Shown one piece after another: positions 24,295 through 33,902 of a stretch of DNA of 64,000 bases. The stretch's first letter is position 1, and every line of letters begins with the position of its first letter. A program made the position numbers and the translations under genes. The notes beneath the pieces are model-generated. The model was not told the DNA's origin. It worked only from the letters and a program-made list of their open reading frames with translations, and did no database searches. The DNA comes from Clostridiales bacterium (GTDB lineage: Bacteria; Bacteroidota; Bacteroidia; Bacteroidales; Muribaculaceae), in NCBI GenBank assembly GCA_023666645.1, contig JAMPBP010000001.1, positions 989,516 through 1,053,515 of the forward strand. Direction: 5' to 3'.

Positions 24295-25479
24295 TCAAAA
24301 TGAGAGGGTAGCAGTTTGCAATACCTTGGCTTCAAGGTCCTGGCTGTAGCCCAGCGTGACATCCTTTACAATGCCGTCGCTGCCCACATAGAGCATGGTG
24401 GGAAAAGAGGTGACACCACAGTCGCGGGCCAATGACCTGGCTCCCGACAGCAGTTCCTCGCCAGGATTCAGTTGCCCGCAATTCTCGACGGCTTTCTCCC
24501 GGTCGCTTGTGACATAGGCTATAACCAGTCCAAATGCCTTGGGCGAACGCTCCGATGCCTTACGCGCGGCATCGATGGTGGCGGTGGTGTAGGCTCCCGA
24601 GTCATCGACAAGGATTATGATGAGATTGCTGTCAAACGGTTCCCCACGGTGATGCACATAGCGCTCTCCATGTGATGCCGGGGCCGTGAAAGTTGGCAAC
24701 TGCGTGCCGGGAAGATTCTCAACTCTGAAATTGCTCTCTCGGTATTTCTCAAACACCTCGGGGTACATGGCAAGGAGATCGTTCTCTGAGGCAAGAGGAA
24801 ATGCCTCATCGGCACTCGAGGTAAACTTTACCGATACTGATTGCTCGCTTATTGATCCCGGATTGTTTTCATATTCGATAGCGATTGGAAGCAATGAAGA
24901 CGGATCGAATATGTAGGTTGATTCTTTGCTCACATAGCCGTGAAACATGAGGCGTCCCTCAATGACGGCTACCTTGTGGCCGTTATAGAGAGTGTCGGGC
25001 GTGAAAGTGTAGATGAAGTTGGTGTCATTCACGAGTTTCTGGAGTTCCTTGCCTATGAACTGGGGGAGCACGTCGACAAACTGAGCGTTGCACTGTACAC
25101 CGCCGTTGCCTACGGTGAATGGTATGGAGTCCCACTCCATGTGATATTCCTGCAAGCGGTTGTCGCGGTAGCGGTAGTGCGCTCCATCGATGTAGGCCGA
25201 AAACCCGGAAGCCTCACCTTCGCGAGAAGGGGTCCACTCGATTAGATAGCTGCATGGCGCCAGGCGATATGAAGGTGGGTTCGCTGTGGAGTGGAGGGTC
25301 ATGCTATAGGTGATAGGGTCCTCGGCCTGAGGTATGAGCACCGAGTAGTCGACTGTGCCGGCATAGTCGTCAAGCGATATCAGGTTATCGATATAGGTGG
25401 ACGGAGACTCAGGCACCGAGGCTGAGATTGACCAGGACGATGCGAGCAGAAATGAGAGACCAAGAAATAGCGTTTTCAT
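24295..25479 (-). CDS. Exported thioredoxin-fold protein without the CxxC site
   Basis: This gene encodes 394 residues with a signal peptide (MKTLFLGLSFLLASSWSISAS); an in-frame extension to 25599 is left off. Residues 25-250 form a beta-rich domain (SYLIEWTPSREGEASGF, AVIEGRLMFHGYVSKES) of the kind seen in DUF2092/LolA-like outer-membrane lipoprotein carriers. The last roughly 110 residues look like a thioredoxin fold (NLIIILVDDSGAYTTATIDAA, FGLVIAYVTSDRE, the cis-Pro motif TSFPTMLYVGSDG, KDVTLGYSQD). Where the CxxC should be there is DDSGAY, so it cannot work as an oxidoreductase. A binding role in the periplasm is possible. tpx follows 88 bases later on the same strand. Confidence 0.75.
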   Translation of the reverse strand: MKTLFLGLSFLLASSWSISASVPESPSTYIDNLISLDDYAGTVDYSVLIPQAEDPITYSMTLHSTANPPSYRLAPCSYLIEWTPSREGEASGFSAYIDGAHYRYRDNRLQEYHMEWDSIPFTVGNGGVQCNAQFVDVLPQFIGKELQKLVNDTNFIYTFTPDTLYNGHKVAVIEGRLMFHGYVSKESTYIFDPSSLLPIAIEYENNPGSISEQSVSVKFTSSADEAFPLASENDLLAMYPEVFEKYRESNFRVENLPGTQLPTFTAPASHGERYVHHRGEPFDSNLIIILVDDSGAYTTATIDAARKASERSPKAFGLVIAYVTSDREKAVENCGQLNPGEELLSGARSLARDCGVTSFPTMLYVGSDGIVKDVTLGYSQDLEAKVLQTATLSF

Positions 25480-25663
25480 TGTGATGAATATAATTGTTTG
25501 GGCCGATGGCCTGTAAAACATACTTTGTTCATTGTCTAAACGCTGAGACCGGTTCAAAGGTTCATGACTGATGTTCAGAAAAGGGCTATCAGTGCACAAG
25601 GGTGATTCTTGTGTGCCATTGGTTAGATAGTGTTAAATGATGCGAAAATCAGAGCAAATTGTG

Positions 25664-25671
25664 TATATTTG
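25664..25671 (+). promoter_or_regulatory. -7 box upstream of the kor operon
   Basis: TATATTTG stands 83 bases before the ATG at 25754. The -33 region is weak. It is the best candidate for the start of the long plus-strand unit. Confidence 0.5.
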
Positions 25672-25753
25672 TGCCATGATGAGCTGGAAATAGAATCATG
25701 ATTCGAGTTTTCGGCCTACTAATGTATTCATTTAAAAGCTATAAGATATATAA

Positions 25754-25984
25754 ATGGCTAAAGTTTTAGGAACCGTGGTAATAGATGCCGAGCGATGCAA
25801 GGGGTGTGACCTGTGTGTTGTGGCATGTCCAACCGATGTGCTCACTCTCAATAAGCGTGAGGTCAATGACCGCGGCTATCACTATGCTATGATGGCAATG
25901 CCCGACAATTGTATAGGGTGTGCCGCTTGTGCTACAGTGTGTCCCGATGCTTGCATCGAGGTATACCGTGTAGTTGAAAAATAA
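25754..25984 (+). CDS. korD: 2-oxoacid:ferredoxin oxidoreductase, delta (ferredoxin-like) subunit
   Basis: This gene encodes 76 residues with two 4Fe-4S cluster motifs, CKGCDLCVVACP and CIGCAACATVCP. It passes electrons from the catalytic subunits to ferredoxin. It is followed after 25 bases by the alpha subunit, giving the order delta-alpha-beta-gamma of four-subunit 2-oxoglutarate or 2-oxoisovalerate oxidoreductases. The substrate (2-oxoglutarate or branched-chain 2-oxoacids, Kor or Vor) cannot be fixed from sequence alone, so the symbols are tentative. Confidence 0.9.
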   Translation: MAKVLGTVVIDAERCKGCDLCVVACPTDVLTLNKREVNDRGYHYAMMAMPDNCIGCAACATVCPDACIEVYRVVEK

Positions 25985-26009
25985 TTGAAAACGAAAGTAA
26001 GGAGAGATA

Positions 26010-27098
26010 ATGAACGAAGAGGTAAGACTCATGAAGGGTAACGAGGCTATAGCCCACGCTGCCATACGATATGGCGTCGACGGCTATTTCGGTTACCCGA
26101 TAACTCCCCAGTCGGAGGTCCTTGAAACTCTGGAAGCCCTCATGCCGTGGGAAACAACCGGAATGGTGGTGCTTCAGGCCGAGAGTGAAGTGGCTTCCAT
26201 CAACATGGTATATGGTGGAGCCGCTACCGGCAAAGCTGTAATGACCTCGTCATCGAGCCCCGGAGTGAGCTTGATGCAAGAGGGCATTTCATATATAGCT
26301 GCGGCCGAGCTTCCGGCTCTCATTGTCAATGTGATGAGGGGAGGTCCGGGCCTGGGAACCATACACCCGTCACAGAGTGACTATTTTCAGGCAACCAAGG
26401 GTGGTGGACATGGCGACTATCATCTGATTGTGCTCGCTCCGGCTACCGTGCAGGAGATGGCCGATTTTGTGGGTCTCGGTTTTGACCTTGCCTTCAAATA
26501 CCGTACACCGGCTATGATTCTGGCCGATGGTATTGTGGGGCAGATGATGGAGAAGGTAGTGCTCCCTGAGGCGCGTCCACGTCGTACACCCGAACAGATT
26601 GCACAGCAATGCCCCTGGGCTACTACCGGAAAGCATGGTCGCCTCCATCGCAATATTGTCACATCGCTTGAGCTCGATTCCGCGATAATGGAGAAGAACA
26701 ATGAGCGGTTCCAGCGTACATATGCCGAGATTGAGAAGAATGAGGTGAGATACCAGACTTACTATACCGATGACTGCGACTACTTGATGGTTGCTTTTGG
26801 CTCTGTAGCGCGCATATGCTTGAAGAGCATCGAGGAAGCCCGCAAGCAGGGAATAAAGATAGGCTTGATAAGGCCTATAACGCTGTGGCCGTTCCCATCA
26901 GAGGCTATAGCCTCGGTAGCTTCCAAGGTCAAGGGAATACTCGTGGTTGAGCTAAATGCCGGTCAGATGATAGAAGATGTGCGCCTCGCCGTGTCACGTG
27001 AGTTGCCCGTGTTCCATTTCGGACGTCTCGGAGGCATAGTGCCCAATCCTCTCGAAGTGCTCAATGCATTCAAATCACACTTTATCCAGGAGATCTAA
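26010..27098 (+). CDS. korA: 2-oxoacid:ferredoxin oxidoreductase, alpha subunit
   Basis: This gene encodes 362 residues. The alpha subunit holds the pyrimidine-side binding of thiamine diphosphate and the 2-oxoacid site. Typical stretches are LMKGNEAIAHAAIRYGVDGYFGYPITPQSE, ESEVASINMVYGGAATGKAVMTSSSSPG, LPALIVNVMRGGPGLGTIHPSQSDY and, towards the end, GLIRPITLWPFPSEAI and VVELNAGQMIEDVRLA. This form is often annotated VorB in Bacteroidota. The beta subunit gene starts 3 bases after its stop, so the two are co-translated. The complex is an oxygen-sensitive enzyme linking 2-oxoacids with acyl-CoA, as expected in an anaerobe. Confidence 0.92.
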   Translation: MNEEVRLMKGNEAIAHAAIRYGVDGYFGYPITPQSEVLETLEALMPWETTGMVVLQAESEVASINMVYGGAATGKAVMTSSSSPGVSLMQEGISYIAAAELPALIVNVMRGGPGLGTIHPSQSDYFQATKGGGHGDYHLIVLAPATVQEMADFVGLGFDLAFKYRTPAMILADGIVGQMMEKVVLPEARPRRTPEQIAQQCPWATTGKHGRLHRNIVTSLELDSAIMEKNNERFQRTYAEIEKNEVRYQTYYTDDCDYLMVAFGSVARICLKSIEEARKQGIKIGLIRPITLWPFPSEAIASVASKVKGILVVELNAGQMIEDVRLAVSRELPVFHFGRLGGIVPNPLEVLNAFKSHFIQEI

Positions 27099-27101
27099 CT
27101 C

Positions 27102-27866
27102 ATGAACCAAGATGAAATAATAGCCCAAGGCACAAAGGTCTACAGCCGTCCCCGACTCATGGACGACCGCAATATGCACTATTGTCCAGGTTGTAGCCAT
27201 GGTGTCGTACATAAACTCGTGAGCGAGGTGCTCGACGAAATGGAGCTTGAAAACGATACGATAGGCGTGGCCCCCGTGGGATGTGCCGTCTTTGCCTATA
27301 ATTATATCGATGTGGACTGGATTGAGGCCGCCCATGGACGGGCACCGGCTGTGGCTACGGCAGTAAAACGTCTCAACCCCAATGCGGTGGTGTTTACCTA
27401 TCAAGGAGATGGAGACCTCGCTGCCATAGGTACTGCCGAGACTATCCATGCCTGTAACCGAGGGGAGAACATCGTGATTATTTTCATTAACAACGGAATA
27501 TACGGCATGACCGGAGGCCAGATGGCGCCCACCACTCTCGAGGGTATGAAAACTGCCACCACACCCTATGGACGTCGTGTCGATCTCAATGGTTATCCGT
27601 TGAACATCACTCCGCTGCTTGCCGAACTGCCCGGAACATGCTATGTGACAAGGCAATCGGTTCACACTGCTGCCACTGTGCGCAAGTGCAAGGCCGCGTT
27701 GCGCAAGGCCTTTCAGGCTTCAATCGATGGCCGCGGCACATCGGTTGTAGAGGTGGTGAGTACCTGCAATTCAGGTTGGAAAATGTCCCCTGCCGAGTCA
27801 AACGAATGGATGGAGAAAAACATGTTTGCCGCCTATCCTCCCGGTGACATCAAGGATACTCTTTGA
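27102..27866 (+). CDS. korB: 2-oxoacid:ferredoxin oxidoreductase, beta subunit
   Basis: This gene encodes 254 residues and forms the thiamine-diphosphate half of the active site. It has MHYCPGCSHGVVHKLV, APVGCAVFAYNY, HGRAPAVATAVKR, the TPP motif GDGDLAAIGTAETIHA with the following NNGIYGMTGGQMAPTT, and CNSGWKMSPAES near the C-terminus. The length is usual. It is tightly packed behind korA. The gamma subunit gene begins 41 bases later. Confidence 0.93.
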   Translation: MNQDEIIAQGTKVYSRPRLMDDRNMHYCPGCSHGVVHKLVSEVLDEMELENDTIGVAPVGCAVFAYNYIDVDWIEAAHGRAPAVATAVKRLNPNAVVFTYQGDGDLAAIGTAETIHACNRGENIVIIFINNGIYGMTGGQMAPTTLEGMKTATTPYGRRVDLNGYPLNITPLLAELPGTCYVTRQSVHTAATVRKCKAALRKAFQASIDGRGTSVVEVVSTCNSGWKMSPAESNEWMEKNMFAAYPPGDIKDTL

Positions 27867-27907
27867 CACCCTCTAAGTTAATACCGACACTCAAAACGCA
27901 AACAGTA

Positions 27908-28444
27908 ATGACTGAAGAAATAATAATAGCGGGATTTGGCGGACAAGGTGTGCTCTCGATGGGCAAAATCCTGGCCTATGCCGCATTGATGGATGACCTC
28001 GAGGTGACATGGATGCCATCCTATGGCCCGGAACAACGTGGTGGCACGGCCAATGTCACGGTTATTCTGAGTGACCAGACCATAAGTTCACCGGTGCTCG
28101 ACACCTATGATATCGCTGTGATTCTGAATCAACAGAGTCTCGACAAGTTTGAGTCGTGCGTCAAGCCGGGAGGAATGCTTATCTATGACCCGTCGGGCAT
28201 ACATCATAAGCCTACCCGAGAGGATATAACCATTGTTCCTGTCGATGCCCTCACTGCCACTATAGAGATGGGTAATGCCAAAGGCTACAACATGGTACTG
28301 CTGGGTGCTATGATCAAGAAATGCCCCGTAGTGTCGATTGATGCTGTGCTCAGAGGCTTGAAAAAGGCCCTTCCCGAGCGCCATCACCGCCTTATACCCG
28401 CCAATGAAGCTGCGCTGCGCCGCGGCATGGAATTGGTGGATTAG
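27908..28444 (+). CDS. korC: 2-oxoacid:ferredoxin oxidoreductase, gamma subunit
   Basis: This gene encodes 178 residues from MTEEIIIAGFGGQGVLSMGK, the usual N-terminus of this family; an upstream TTG in frame at 27863 is not needed. It binds coenzyme A in the complex. Other marks are TWMPSYGPEQRGGTANVTVILSD, ILNQQSLDKFES and YNMVLLGAMIKK. It closes the korDABC cluster. The ABC exporter gene follows 34 bases on. Confidence 0.92.
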   Translation: MTEEIIIAGFGGQGVLSMGKILAYAALMDDLEVTWMPSYGPEQRGGTANVTVILSDQTISSPVLDTYDIAVILNQQSLDKFESCVKPGGMLIYDPSGIHHKPTREDITIVPVDALTATIEMGNAKGYNMVLLGAMIKKCPVVSIDAVLRGLKKALPERHHRLIPANEAALRRGMELVD

Positions 28445-28478
28445 TACTTTTACTTATTGAAATTACCGATTATCTGAG

Positions 28479-30308
28479 ATGAACGAAATATGGAAGGTGA
28501 TTAAGCGCTTCATGCCGCCCTATAAGCGCTATCTGGTGCTTAATATCGTTTTTAATATTCTCGCTGCTCTGTTGACCCTCTTCTCCTTTGCCGTAATCAT
28601 ACCAATCCTGGAGATGCTGTTCCAGATAAAGACAGCGGTGTACACCTACATGCCACTGGGAACAGGCGACTTCAAGGATGTATGTATCAACAATTTCTAC
28701 TATTACACCCAGGAGTCGATACTCTACTTCGGCACCTCGGGAACGCTGGCTATGCTCGCAGCAGCGCTCGTTGTAATGACATTCCTGAAAGTGGGGGTAA
28801 CCTATATGGCATCGTATGTCATCATACCCATGCGTCAAGGCATCGTGCGTGACATACGTAACGACATGTACAATAAGATTGTGTCGCTGCCAATAGGATT
28901 CTTCACTTCCGAGCGCAAGGGGGATGTGATAGCCAGAATGAGCGGAGACGTAGCCGAGATTGAAAATTCAATCATGGCGTCGCTCGACATGTTTTTCAAG
29001 AACCCTGTGATGATAATCGTGTGCCTGGGAATGATGATAGCCATAAGCTGGCAACTTACGATTTTTGTCTTCATTCTCCTGCCCATTGCAGGTGTCATTA
29101 TGGGACGTATAGGCAAGCGGCTTAAGCGCCAGTCGCTCGAAGGCCAGAACCAGTGGGGCACCATCATGAGCAATATAGAGGAGACCCTGGGCGGATTGCG
29201 CATCATCAAGGCTTTCAATGCCGAGGTAAAGGTGCGTGACCGGTTTGCTCGTGAAAATGAACGTTTCTACAGCATCTCGAAGGCAGTGGCAAGACGCCAG
29301 GCTCTTGCTCACCCCATGAGTGAGTTCCTGGGCACGACGGCAATCGCTATCGTGTTGTGGTTTGGCGGCACATTGATAATCACGGGCATGTCGTCGATGA
29401 CAGCCTCGACATTCATATATTATATGGTGATATTCTATAATATCATCAATCCGGCCAAGGAGTTCTCGAAGGCCGCCTATGCCATACAAAGAGGCCTGGC
29501 GTCGATGGAGCGTGTCGACAAGATTCTCAATTCCGATAACCCCATCAAGGATCCGGCCATTCCTGAGAAGATTGATCATCTCAAGGGTGATATAAGCTAT
29601 CGTGATGTCAATTTCACATATGATGGCTCTCACCCGGTGCTGAGTGATATCAACCTCGACATCAAGGCCGGAAGTACGGTAGCGCTCGTTGGACAGTCGG
29701 GCTCAGGAAAATCGACCATGGCAGATTTGATTCCACGGTTCTATGATGTCAATTCAGGGTCTATAACTGTCGATGGTATCGATGTACGGGAACTCAGGGT
29801 GCATGACCTACGGTCGTTCATGGGCAATGTCAATCAGGAGGCTATCCTGTTCAATGATACCTTTTACAACAACATCACATTTGGCGTGGCCAACGCCACG
29901 CGTGAGCAAGTCGAGGCAGCTGCCCGCATAGCCAATGCCCATGAATTCATCATGGAGAGTCCCGAGGGCTACGAAACCAATATAGGAGACCGCGGCTGTA
30001 GACTCTCGGGAGGCCAGCGCCAGAGAATATCTATAGCTCGTGCCATCCTCAAGAATCCTCCGGTGTTGATTCTCGATGAGGCGACATCGGCTCTCGATTC
30101 AGAGAGTGAAAAATCGGTACAGGAGGCCCTTGAACGACTCATGCAGGACCGTACGACTCTCGTGATAGCCCATCGACTGTCGACCATAAGAAATGCCGAT
30201 CTCATATGTGTGCTCCACGAGGGACGCATTGTGGAACGCGGAACCCACGAACAGCTCATGGATATGAACGGTTACTACAAGCGTCTGGTCGACATGCAGT
30301 CGTTCTGA
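28479..30308 (+). CDS. MsbA-type ABC exporter (fused membrane and ATPase domains)
   Basis: This gene encodes 609 residues. The N-terminal half (about 1-345) is a six-helix type I ABC exporter membrane domain. The C-terminal half is the ATPase: Walker A GQSGSGKST, Q-loop NQEAILFNDT, signature LSGGQRQR, Walker B VLILDEATSALD, and the switch His in IAHRLSTIRNAD. It forms a homodimer in the inner membrane. MsbA proteins flip lipid A-core, and this one may carry lipid A or another lipid; an unusually long periplasmic loop lies between helices 1 and 2 (about residues 45-80). It may be part of the transcription unit from korD to the M16 peptidase. Confidence 0.92.
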   Translation: MNEIWKVIKRFMPPYKRYLVLNIVFNILAALLTLFSFAVIIPILEMLFQIKTAVYTYMPLGTGDFKDVCINNFYYYTQESILYFGTSGTLAMLAAALVVMTFLKVGVTYMASYVIIPMRQGIVRDIRNDMYNKIVSLPIGFFTSERKGDVIARMSGDVAEIENSIMASLDMFFKNPVMIIVCLGMMIAISWQLTIFVFILLPIAGVIMGRIGKRLKRQSLEGQNQWGTIMSNIEETLGGLRIIKAFNAEVKVRDRFARENERFYSISKAVARRQALAHPMSEFLGTTAIAIVLWFGGTLIITGMSSMTASTFIYYMVIFYNIINPAKEFSKAAYAIQRGLASMERVDKILNSDNPIKDPAIPEKIDHLKGDISYRDVNFTYDGSHPVLSDINLDIKAGSTVALVGQSGSGKSTMADLIPRFYDVNSGSITVDGIDVRELRVHDLRSFMGNVNQEAILFNDTFYNNITFGVANATREQVEAAARIANAHEFIMESPEGYETNIGDRGCRLSGGQRQRISIARAILKNPPVLILDEATSALDSESEKSVQEALERLMQDRTTLVIAHRLSTIRNADLICVLHEGRIVERGTHEQLMDMNGYYKRLVDMQSF

Positions 30309-30366
30309 GTAAACAACGGCTTTCTAAGTTGATTAATTCAATCTCCATATACAATTACATGATGAT

Positions 30367-30873
30367 ATGAAACCATTGGTAAGTATTATTATGGGAAGTA
30401 CCAGCGACCTCCCTATGATGAAAAAGGCCGCCGACTTCCTTGACAAGCAAGAAATTCCGTTTGAGATGTTGGCTCTGTCGGCCCATCGCACCCCACGCGA
30501 AGTGGAAGAGTTTGCAAGCAATGCCGCCGGGCGTGGCATTAAAGTTATAATCGCTGCCGCAGGTATGGCCGCAGCTTTGCCCGGTGTCATCGCAGCGCTT
30601 ACACCGCTCCCTGTGATTGGTGTACCGTTGAGCGCTACTCTTGAGGGCAAGGACGCTCTGCTATCCATTGTGCAGATGCCTCCGGGTATACCGGTTGCCA
30701 CTGTCGGTATCAACGGCAGTCTCAATGCAGCGGTGCTTGCTACCCGTATTTTGTCGCTGACCGATGCCGACATCGCCTCGCGGTATGACACCTATTGCAA
30801 CTCGCTTCGTGAAAAAATCGTAAAAGCCAATGCCGAGCTTGCAACTGTGGAATATAAGTTTAAAACCAATTGA
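30367..30873 (+). CDS. purE: N5-carboxyaminoimidazole ribonucleotide mutase
   Basis: This gene encodes 168 residues, class I PurE, which moves the carboxyl group of N5-CAIR to form CAIR in purine synthesis. Visible motifs are IIMGSTSDLPMMKKA with the substrate loop Ser-Asp, LSAHRTPREV with the catalytic His, AAAGMAAALPGVIAA, VIGVPLS and QMPPGIPVATVGING. The length is normal. It lies 58 bases after the exporter gene and 28 before ispG. Confidence 0.95.
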   Translation: MKPLVSIIMGSTSDLPMMKKAADFLDKQEIPFEMLALSAHRTPREVEEFASNAAGRGIKVIIAAAGMAAALPGVIAALTPLPVIGVPLSATLEGKDALLSIVQMPPGIPVATVGINGSLNAAVLATRILSLTDADIASRYDTYCNSLREKIVKANAELATVEYKFKTN

Positions 30874-30901
30874 ACACACTCTTGTCCACTTGGGGTAAGA
30901 G

Positions 30902-32602
30902 ATGAGTGATGTAGTCGTCAAAGAAATGAAATACTCTCTGAATTATTCACGGCGTGCCACATGGCCAGTCAAGGTGGGACAGGTGACCATAGGCGGCGGT
31001 TCGCCCGTCAAGATACAATCCATGACATCGACCTCGACGATGGATACAGAGGGGTCGGCAGCCCAGACTGAGCGTATAGCCGCCGCCGGTGGAGAGATTG
31101 TGCGTCTCACTGCCCAGGGTGTGAGAGAGGCCGCAAATCTTGCTGAGATAAAAAAAGTGGTGAGGGAACATGGTGTCGATGTGCCGCTTGTGGCCGACAT
31201 TCATTTTAATCCCAAGGCTGCTTTTGAGGCCGCTCTCCATGTTGAGAAGGTGCGTATCAATCCGGGTAACTTTGTCGACCCGGGCCGCGTGTTCAAGCAC
31301 ATCGACTATACCGATAGTCAGTATGCTGCAGAGCAGGATCGTATAGCGGCTACTCTGATTCCTTTCCTGGAATTGTGCCGTGCCAACGGTACTGCTGTGC
31401 GCATCGGTGTTAACCACGGTTCGCTCAGCGACCGCATTATGAGCCGATATGGCGACACTCCTGCCGGAATGGTGGAGAGCGCCATGGAATTCCTGCGCGT
31501 GGCCGTGAGTATCGATTTCAAGGATATCGTCATCTCTATCAAGGCTTCCAATACGGTTGTGATGGTTGAGACTGTACGTCGGCTTGTGAAGGCAATGGAT
31601 AGTGAATCGATGCAATTCCCGTTGCACCTCGGTGTCACCGAGGCGGGTGACGGTGATGACGGTCGCATAAAGTCGGCAGTTGGAATAGGAACCCTTTTGG
31701 CTCATGGTATAGGCGATACAATCAGAGTGTCGCTGAGCGAGGAGCCGGAGTGTGAGATTCCTGTGGCCCGGGAGCTTGTCGGTTATATCACGGCACGTGG
31801 AGAAGACAATAATGACTATACAACCGAGTTGTGGCCCGGTTATAATCCACTGGTTCCCAGACGTTATCCCTCGAGGAAGATAGGAGCGATAGGTGGCGAC
31901 AACAGAGTGGCGGCACTTAATGGTGACCATATCAAAGAAGCGGGAGCCAAGATATGTCACATCGATGCCGACCAAGAGAGTGCGGTATATATCGCCAAAG
32001 CTCAGGCTGCAGTCGATTGTGTACTGTCGGTGTCGACTATGGCCTCCAACGTCATCGGTGCGATAGAATCCGCGATTCACAATATGCGTAGTGCAGGTAT
32101 TGATAATCCTATTGTTGCCAGGTTGGACTATGCAGAAGCCGATGAGGAAACGCTCATACTCCGTGCAGCTGCCGATGCCGGCACCTTGCTGCTTGATGCT
32201 GTGGTCGATGGTATTGATATTTCAGCGGCCGGAGTCGATGTGGAGCGTGTGGAGAGTCTTGAGCGTGACATATTGCAGGCGGCAAGATGCAGGTTTGAAA
32301 AGACCGAGTTCATATCGTGTCCCAGTTGTGGACGAACACTCTTTGACCTCCAGGCGACCGTGCGCGAGGTTAAGGAGGCTATCGCCAATCAGCCCGGACT
32401 CAAAATCGGTATCATGGGGTGCATAGTCAACGGTCCCGGAGAGATGGCCGATGCCGATTATGGATATGTGGGCGCTGCAGCCGGTAAGGTGAGCCTGTAT
32501 CGAGGCAAGGAATGTGTGGAGCGCAATATTCCCAGGGAGGAAGCTCTGCAGCACCTTGTAGCCTTAATCAAGAGCGATGGACGATGGAACAACCTGTCTT
32601 GA
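30902..32602 (+). CDS. ispG: 4-hydroxy-3-methylbut-2-enyl diphosphate synthase, long form
   Basis: This gene encodes 566 residues. It performs the next-to-last step of the MEP route to isoprenoids. The TIM-barrel part begins GQVTIGGGSPVKIQSMTSTST and includes VPLVADIHFNP and KVRINPGNF. An insertion of about 150 residues in the middle gives the three-domain form found in plants, Chlamydiae and Bacteroidota. The 4Fe-4S domain at the end has CPSCGRTLFD and GIMGCIVNGPGEMADADYG with the three cluster Cys and the following Glu. The M16 peptidase gene starts 19 bases before its stop. Confidence 0.95.
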   Translation: MSDVVVKEMKYSLNYSRRATWPVKVGQVTIGGGSPVKIQSMTSTSTMDTEGSAAQTERIAAAGGEIVRLTAQGVREAANLAEIKKVVREHGVDVPLVADIHFNPKAAFEAALHVEKVRINPGNFVDPGRVFKHIDYTDSQYAAEQDRIAATLIPFLELCRANGTAVRIGVNHGSLSDRIMSRYGDTPAGMVESAMEFLRVAVSIDFKDIVISIKASNTVVMVETVRRLVKAMDSESMQFPLHLGVTEAGDGDDGRIKSAVGIGTLLAHGIGDTIRVSLSEEPECEIPVARELVGYITARGEDNNDYTTELWPGYNPLVPRRYPSRKIGAIGGDNRVAALNGDHIKEAGAKICHIDADQESAVYIAKAQAAVDCVLSVSTMASNVIGAIESAIHNMRSAGIDNPIVARLDYAEADEETLILRAAADAGTLLLDAVVDGIDISAAGVDVERVESLERDILQAARCRFEKTEFISCPSCGRTLFDLQATVREVKEAIANQPGLKIGIMGCIVNGPGEMADADYGYVGAAAGKVSLYRGKECVERNIPREEALQHLVALIKSDGRWNNLS

Positions 32603-33801
32603 GCGAGCTGCTCCACAATGGGCTGCGTGTTGTCTACAAGCATGTTACGGGCACTGTCGAGTGCTGCGGTATGGCAATCATGGCGGGAAGCCGTGATGAG
32701 TTGCCCGGGGAGTTTGGTCTTGCCCACTTCGTGGAACATACCATGTTCAAGGGAACGCGCAAACGTCGTTCCTATCATGTGATCAACCGCATGGAAACCG
32801 TGGGCGGGGAGCTTAATGCCTACACTACCAAGGAGGAAACATTCGTCTATACACTTGCCCCGGCCTATAACACATCAAGAGCCGTAGAACTGATTGCCGA
32901 CCTTGTGACGGGGTGTTCATTTCCTGAGGCTGAACTTGAGAAGGAACGCGAAGTCGTGGCCGATGAGATAAGCAGCTATCTCGATACACCCGATGCTGCG
33001 GTTTATGACGATTTTGAGGATATGATTTATGCCGGCTCGCAGTTGGGACATAATATACTTGGTACCCGACGCTCGCTGGCACGTCTTTCCCACGATGAAT
33101 GCCGGAAATGGGTGGAGCGCAACTACCGGAGCCACCGCATGGCCTTTTTCTACTGTGGGCCTGTTTCGGCCTCCCGCATATTTGCTCTTGCCAAGCGGTA
33201 TCTATGTGACGTGAAAGAAGGAGGTGACGCAACCGGCCGGGTCATCCCCCCTCCAATCGGAACCTTTGACACGGAAAAGACGATACGTTCGCACCAGGCC
33301 CACACCATCATGGGATGTCGTCTGCCGGCAATGGAACGCCGCCGGAGTGATGCGTTGTCGCTTGTCAATAACATTCTTGGAGGTCCGGGCATGAATTCCT
33401 GGCTCAATGTCTCGCTCAGGGAAAAGAATGGACTTGTCTATACGGTCGATTCCTCCCTCTCACGCTACTGTGACACAACACTGTGGAGTGTCTACTTTGG
33501 GTGTGACAAGGAACATACCTGCCGCTGTCGCAACCTCGTGGCCGATGCTGTGGGGCGGATGGCTACGGGTGGAATGTCTGACCGCTCACTCTCTATGGCC
33601 AAGCGGCAATATCTGGGCCAGATGATACTCTCGCGGGCTACGGTTGAGAATATCGCATTGGCCATGGGGCGTTGCGCCCTGCGCGGTGACACGTTCCGTA
33701 CACCCCATGTGCTGGCTGCCGATATCAACAGGCTTCAGGTCGATGATATCATCGATGTGGCCGGAATGTTGTCGCAGATGTCAGTGCTGACGTTCAATTA
33801 A
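32584..33801 (+). CDS. M16-family zinc peptidase
   Basis: This gene encodes 405 residues from MEQPVLSELLHNGLRV, which overlaps the end of ispG by 19 bases; a 24-residue in-frame extension is shadow of ispG. The inverted zinc motif is HFVEH (about residue 44-48), with the third ligand Glu downstream in the KEREVVADEI region. ETVGGELNAYTTKEETFVY is typical of the processing-peptidase/PqqL type. The second M16 half begins around residue 170 and has GGPGMNSWLNVSLREKNGLVYTV. With no signal peptide it is probably cytoplasmic, and may degrade peptides. It is likely the last gene of the long unit. Confidence 0.9.
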   Translation: MEQPVLSELLHNGLRVVYKHVTGTVECCGMAIMAGSRDELPGEFGLAHFVEHTMFKGTRKRRSYHVINRMETVGGELNAYTTKEETFVYTLAPAYNTSRAVELIADLVTGCSFPEAELEKEREVVADEISSYLDTPDAAVYDDFEDMIYAGSQLGHNILGTRRSLARLSHDECRKWVERNYRSHRMAFFYCGPVSASRIFALAKRYLCDVKEGGDATGRVIPPPIGTFDTEKTIRSHQAHTIMGCRLPAMERRRSDALSLVNNILGGPGMNSWLNVSLREKNGLVYTVDSSLSRYCDTTLWSVYFGCDKEHTCRCRNLVADAVGRMATGGMSDRSLSMAKRQYLGQMILSRATVENIALAMGRCALRGDTFRTPHVLAADINRLQVDDIIDVAGMLSQMSVLTFN

Positions 33802-33894
33802 TATTGTTGTTGTCGACACAAGGTCGATAGTTCGATAGTTGATTCCATTAAAATTTTTTTTTCGAGTGTGTAGGATATTGTAAATAAAAATATT

Positions 33895-33902
33895 TATATT
33901 TG
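33895..33902 (+). promoter_or_regulatory. -7 box upstream of the pseudouridine synthase gene
   Basis: TATATTTG lies in the AT-rich gap 33802-34049. The -33 partner is poor. The leader would be about 140 bases, long enough for regulation, but I saw no convincing hairpin. Confidence 0.45.

Noticed and set aside
30947..32080. Long minus-strand reading frame (377 codons) opposite ispG
   Set aside because: It is a codon-bias shadow of ispG; its protein has no recognisable family or hydrophobic pattern, and ispG is certain.
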